Position numbers and translations under genes: made by a program
NCBI RefSeq assembly: GCF_000003815.2
Contig: NC_049992.1
Coordinates: 19,789,760-19,851,759, forward strand
Direction: 5' to 3'
DNA: 62,000 nucleotides
DNA from: Branchiostoma floridae
Lineage: Eukaryota; Chordata; Leptocardii; Amphioxiformes; Branchiostomatidae
Notes under the pieces: generated by a model
The model's database searches: none
What the model was told of the DNA's origin: nothing
The model's input: the letters and a program-made list of their open reading frames with translations, nothing else
Shown: positions 24,101-30,100 of the stretch, piece by piece
Layout: each line of letters opens with the position of its first letter
Position numbering within the stretch: position 1 is the stretch's first letter

Positions 24101-27100
24101 CAGGTAAACCTGCATACAGCACAGGTACAGGCCTACCAGGATCTGTAAAACACAACAGGCTAGTACAGGTAAACCTGCATACCGCACAGGTACAGGCCTA
24201 CCAGGATCTGTAAAACCTGCATACAGCACAGGTACAGGCCTACCAGGATCTGTAAAACACAACAGGCTAGTACAGGTAAACCTGCATACAGCACAGGTAC
24301 AGGCCTACCAGGATCTGTAAAACACAACAGGCTAGTACAGGTAAACCTGCATACAGCACAGGTACAGGCCTACCAGGATCTGTAAAACACAACAGGCTAG
24401 TACAGGTAAACCTGCATACAGCACAGGTACAGGCCTACCAGGATCTGTAAAACACAACAGGCTAGTACAGGTATACCTGCATACAGCACAGGTACAGGCC
24501 TACCAGGATCTGTAAAACACAACAGGCTAGTACAGGTACAGGCCTAACAGGATCTGTAAAACACAACAGGCTAGTACAGGTATACCTGCATACAGCACAG
24601 GTACAGGCCTACCAGGATCTGTAAAACACAACAGGCTAGTAGTACAGGTAAACCTGCATACAGCACAGGTACAGGCCTACCAGGATCTGTAAAACACAAC
24701 AGGCTAGTAGTACAGGTAAACCTGCATACAGCACAGGTACAGGTACTGGGAGTATGGACACTACTCCAAGGGGATACGGACAGGTGGTATTGAAACTAGA
24801 GAGGGTACAGACAGTGCAGCCTGTTTTTACACTGTTTATCGAAGCTGAATAGGCTACCCAGGTGTTTGAAAATAAACAAACAAACACAGGGTACAGACTG
24901 TCACAGTACATGGGGTACGGACACTGCTGGGGGTATGGGCACTACTGGGGGTACGGACACTATATGGGGTATGGAAACTGCAGGGATACGGATACTATTA
25001 AGGGTACAGACATTACAGGGGGTACAGGCGCTACAGGGGGTACGGACACGGCGGACAAAAACTCCACAGGCCTGGGGTAGTTACTCTACCTGACACTTTA
25101 AGGGGGTACAAAATGAAAAATAACAAACAAAAGAGGGGATATACATCAATGTTAGTATAACAAAACCATACAGGTGTCTTACCTGTGCCCCCATCTGTAC
25201 AGCCATGACAGAGCCCACCAGATTACACAGGTCAGCCGTACAGCAGTGTAACAGTAGCCAGAATGCAGCATTGTTAGAGTGGCTCTCTCTCCACTTTACT
25301 TTCAGTATCCTGTGCAGAAAAAAAAGGAACATGCCAATGTGAACACTACAGGACAGTACAGCAATATGTATAACAGCAATGGAAAGACAGCATATAGCAT
25401 AACAGTAGCCAGAATGCAGCATTGTTAGAGTGGCTCTCTCTCCACTTTACTTTCAGTATCCTGTGCAGAAAAAAGGAACATGCCAATGGACACATGCATA
25501 TGTGCCATACAATTATGATACATCAAACTTCAAAGGATTTGGCTCTTCCTTATTGATGTCTATGATATTATGGTTTGTATGTCACAAATTACTGCAGTTC
25601 CATATAATACATGATATAATACAAAGCTTTAATCCCCATCTAATTTACAACTCTTCTATTTCACATAATGAAAACCTTGTGCCGTGTGCATGGAAGTTTT
25701 AAGAAATGAAGAAAAGAAAATGATTGATTTCAGCAATCTATATACTGTAAATGCAGAAATGTTTGCGGTGGATTAATGTTAGCGGTTTTTGCGATGACCA
25801 CTTCACCGTTAACTTTAAACTTAGTCCGCGAACATTTTTCTATTGTGGTATTACTATTAGACTGCAGTCTATGGTGTTACCGCAAACTTAAACACACCGC
25901 GAAAAGTCCTTTTTCCCGCTACCACGAAATTAAATCCCCGCGAAATTAAATGCATTTACAGTAATTCAAAATTCTTACATTAGAGTGCCTGGTCCAAATA
26001 TACAGCAAAAACTAACCGCTCAAAAATCATGACCATTATTTTCTAAGCACTTTGACGGTCTAGAACATGACGTATGTAAACTGGAAGTTCTACTGCAGTA
26101 CCATAAAATGCTGCTAGGGGGTCTATTGTCAAAGATGACTTATGAGTATGACACTAGATGCTACTGACACTAGTACAAGTACGTACCCATCTACCAAATA
26201 TCATAAGGATCCTACTTCAGCTTCTGAAGCTCACAAACACACATCAAGCACAATGCACACACACAGACACATATAGTATATACATTGTATCAGGGTTGTA
26301 GCCAGCACCATCCTTCAGTCCTTTGAAGGAATTTTGCAGCTGGGGACTGAAAAAAATTTTCCCCATTCCATCCTCTGTGAGCAGAATTTAACCCTCAAAA
26401 TGCAGGAAATAGCATTTCAGAGGGTCTAGATTTCAAAATTTTCCTTGGGCACATGTCTCCGCACCCCTCTAGGAATGCTGCGCCAAAGCCATTCAAAATT
26501 GAGGGGACTGAAAATGATTTCTGGCTGGCTACAACCCTGCATTGTATTATACATTAATTGTACCAAAAACATTACCCTCTTGGCAACGGCAACATGTATG
26601 GCAACAGGATTAGCATTAAAACCACTTCTTCTGCCTGTTTACATACAACAGATGTGTCGCCCTGCAAGGCAAGCTGTTGCAGTGTATTGACTTTTCGACT
26701 GTCTGGAGTGGAAGCCAGTTTTACTGTACATGTATCTTTTGTATGTGACAACAGTAAATGGTTTCCTATACTCGTAGCAAAATGCAAGATATTCAAAGTA
26801 ATGAGCCTGAAAAGATTTTAGGCTAAACGTGACTGTTACTATAAATATAGGGTATCCTACTCTCTTGTCATTTTGTATTTAGTACATACGGATCCCTAAA
26901 CAATCTCCTGTTTTAGCAGGACTTACACCCATTTGTCTACATGTACGTCATAATCTATTGATTTTACTCTACATACTTGTTCAAAAGAGAAGTGGTGTAT
27001 GAAGCAGCTAAATACCAAATAATGTTAAGAGGGTTATATTCAAGGTTAGCACTAAAACTCCTAGTAGGACTGACAGATACAAATTGTATGTTCTGAAATA

Positions 27101-30100
27101 TGAAACAACGCCAGGTTCTTTAGCTACAACAGGGCTCAAAATTCATGTTTGGGATTAGGTGCACTGGAGCACCCAGCTTAAGAGATTGGGTGCACCAAAA
27201 ATGTTTTGGGTGCACCACTTAAATTTAAGTAGTAACCTGATAATAAAACTTAGTTACAATATATCAAATCTTAAACAAGTACCATGAGAGACATTTTTAA
27301 TATCTTTCTAACTTAGATGTCAAGAATATGAGGTATACTAGACGTGTACTTTGATATCTTTACATACATAAACCTAAGAAAATATTTGGGTGCACCCACA
27401 GAAAATAATTGGGTGCACAGCTCCAATTTTGGGTGCACCTAGGTGCACATGCACCCAGTATTTTGAGCCCTGTACAATGTATAAATTTATAAGGGTGGCA
27501 TGGAGGCCTAGCGGTAAGTTGACACAGAACCAGGGGGTATTAAATTCCAATCCCTGACATATAACGATAATATGCCCCTGCGAAGGGCACTTCACACATA
27601 TATTGGGACCGCGTGGCGCAGCGGTAGCATTTGTGTCTCATGATCGAGAGGTTGCGGGTTCGAATCTGACTGCGTGTCACCGATCTTGTGCTCTTGGGAA
27701 AGGCATTTTACACGGCTTTCCTTACTATACTCAGGTGAAAATGAGTACCTAGCTTCGGCTAGGGCCGTCCCTCGGATAGGACGTTAAATGGAGGTCCTGT
27801 GTAAAATCCTAATAAAATAAAATAAAATATTGGCTTAAGGTGTAAGTGAGTACCATACCTTGCTTTGGCATTTCACACTCTGTAAAAATATTGATTCCTT
27901 GAACATTGGATTAGTTATTGTATACATCATGTATACTATAATTTGTACCTTATAATAGTATAATTACAATATGATGTTGAAAACACCCGATCCATAATTT
28001 CAGTTTAACATTTGTTGCACTGTATTTTGTAGGATCAATAAATCTCAAATCTAAAAAAAAAAAGAGAATCCCTACAAGTACAGTCAAACCTGTCTATAGC
28101 GGCCACTCAAGGGACTGGAGAAATTTGACCACTATAGACAGGTGGCCACTATAGGGAAAATGTTGATCAATTGACCATGAGCAAGCTACACATGATTTCA
28201 GTTCCCACTAATCTTTCTCACCAAGTAACATTGTCTCGATCGGTAAATTCACCGACAAAGACTTGCACTTTAATGCTCAAGGCATGCATACCCTCTGCTA
28301 CCGCAAAAATGACCCTGTCAGGAACTCCAAATCCTCACAAACTACAATTTCAAACTCGGTGCAGGGTGACATAAGGCTGCAGTATGGTTGCAATAGACAG
28401 TGTTTCTGTATCAACGGGACCTGAAATCGTGTGGCGGTGGCCGCGTTGGACAGGTGGCCGCTAAGCCTATTTCTTAAACATTACAAATCCAAGGGAACGA
28501 CAAAAAGTGGCCACTATGGCCAGATGCCTGCTATGCAAAGGTGGCCGCTAATACAGGTTTGACTGTACCTATAGAAGCTATTTTTTCAGTACCTCAATCA
28601 GAAACACATCTGTTACATTACTTTTTCTAAGCCTTACAGTTCACACAGGTGCCACTCTTAGATTTACACTGCATGGCTAATCAACCAATCAAATGCTTGG
28701 GTAACAGGTGAACAAGTGTGTAGCTCACCTGAGAAATATGATACAGTAACTCTTAATGTTGTGGTGTTCTGTTATTCACCTTTGAATTGTTTCAAAAATT
28801 CTTGTTAAATGCATTCTGCCTAGACTTATTACCCTTGCTAGTGTTTCAAGCTCGAAATCAAAATCATCGCAAACACTCCATTTTCTCCCAACCAGGAAAT
28901 CAAATCCTTCACATAAACACCCACATTCCTTCACAGTCATACACTCCAAGGTAACTGAGCTACGCTTGGACCTGCATGACTGACCTGATATAACTTATAA
29001 GACATATTTTGTCCCCTACAGCACACGACTCTGGAATAGTCTTCCCAGGGAAGTAAAGGAAGCCACATCTTAATTTTTTTTTTTACAAAGTTCAAAAAGA
29101 AGTGCAGAGATCACATTCTGTCTTCCCGTCAACACCAGAAGTTTCGCAGACTTGGAAATCGCCAGAGCAACATCCTTGCTACCACACACAGTACCAGACT
29201 ACATCTTGGCTGGTGTCAGCTCAACTCTACGTTGGCTAAGTTCAACATCACAACCCGGAGCTGTGCTTGTGGTGCTACGTCCGAGACGGTTGCACACTTT
29301 CTACTTCACTGTCCTCTGCACACGGCTGCACGGCAAACCCTAGCTTCTTCAGTGCTCCACCTTGTCGGCCAGTCTCTCTCAACCGGAGTCCTCCTTAATG
29401 GTTCTCCAGGTCAAAACTCTGCTACAAACCAAAAACTCTCAGACGCTCTGCATTCATTTTTAACATCAACAAACCGATTTACAGCACCTTCCATCTGCTC
29501 CTCATAGCCTACGTAGCCTATGTGGCCTATTATGTACATATGTGTAATTTAGATTTGTTTGTTTGTTGTATCTTTGTGGGTCAGCCGTCATCAGCTTGTA
29601 TAGCCTGCCTAGGCTGGCCCAGTGTAATGATTTGTTGTCATTTTCAATAAATATAAGACATATTGTTTGACTTTTACTCCAACAGAATAAAAATAGAATA
29701 CAACACTGTGTGCATATTCCGTATCAGCCGAGGTACCAGCCCGACCGCAGGTAGGATTGATCGAAGGCGGGAGAGTGATCCGACTCGCGGGAGGGCTGGG
29801 ACCAAGGGTGATGTGGAAGAGACCGTGTTGTATTTTATTCTATGTCATACCTGTGACGCAAAAACGTTCGATACGGGTGTTCCGGACCGTGCCGTACGCT
29901 TCCGTATCGCACAGGCTCCATTCGAATAAATCTAACTGTTTCGAGCGAGCCGAATTGGCAATTCGAATACCTGATTCAGATGTTGGAACATTGCTGTTGC
30001 AACACTTATTGTTCGAGGGCACCATTTGTTCAACCTCTGGCGCATTTCGCATCAAAACATGGGTTTTCTCAGGTGGGTATGACATAAATAGAATACAACA

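Noticed and set aside
23914-24742. CRISPR-like array
   Set aside because: Units are contiguous without unique spacers, and the locus is plainly eukaryotic; the unit derives from an exon boundary.
24862-25093. Glycine/tyrosine-rich ORFs (GYGHYWGYGH)
   Set aside because: Translation of the 21-bp GGGGTACGGACAC tandem repeat inside an intron of TMEM44.
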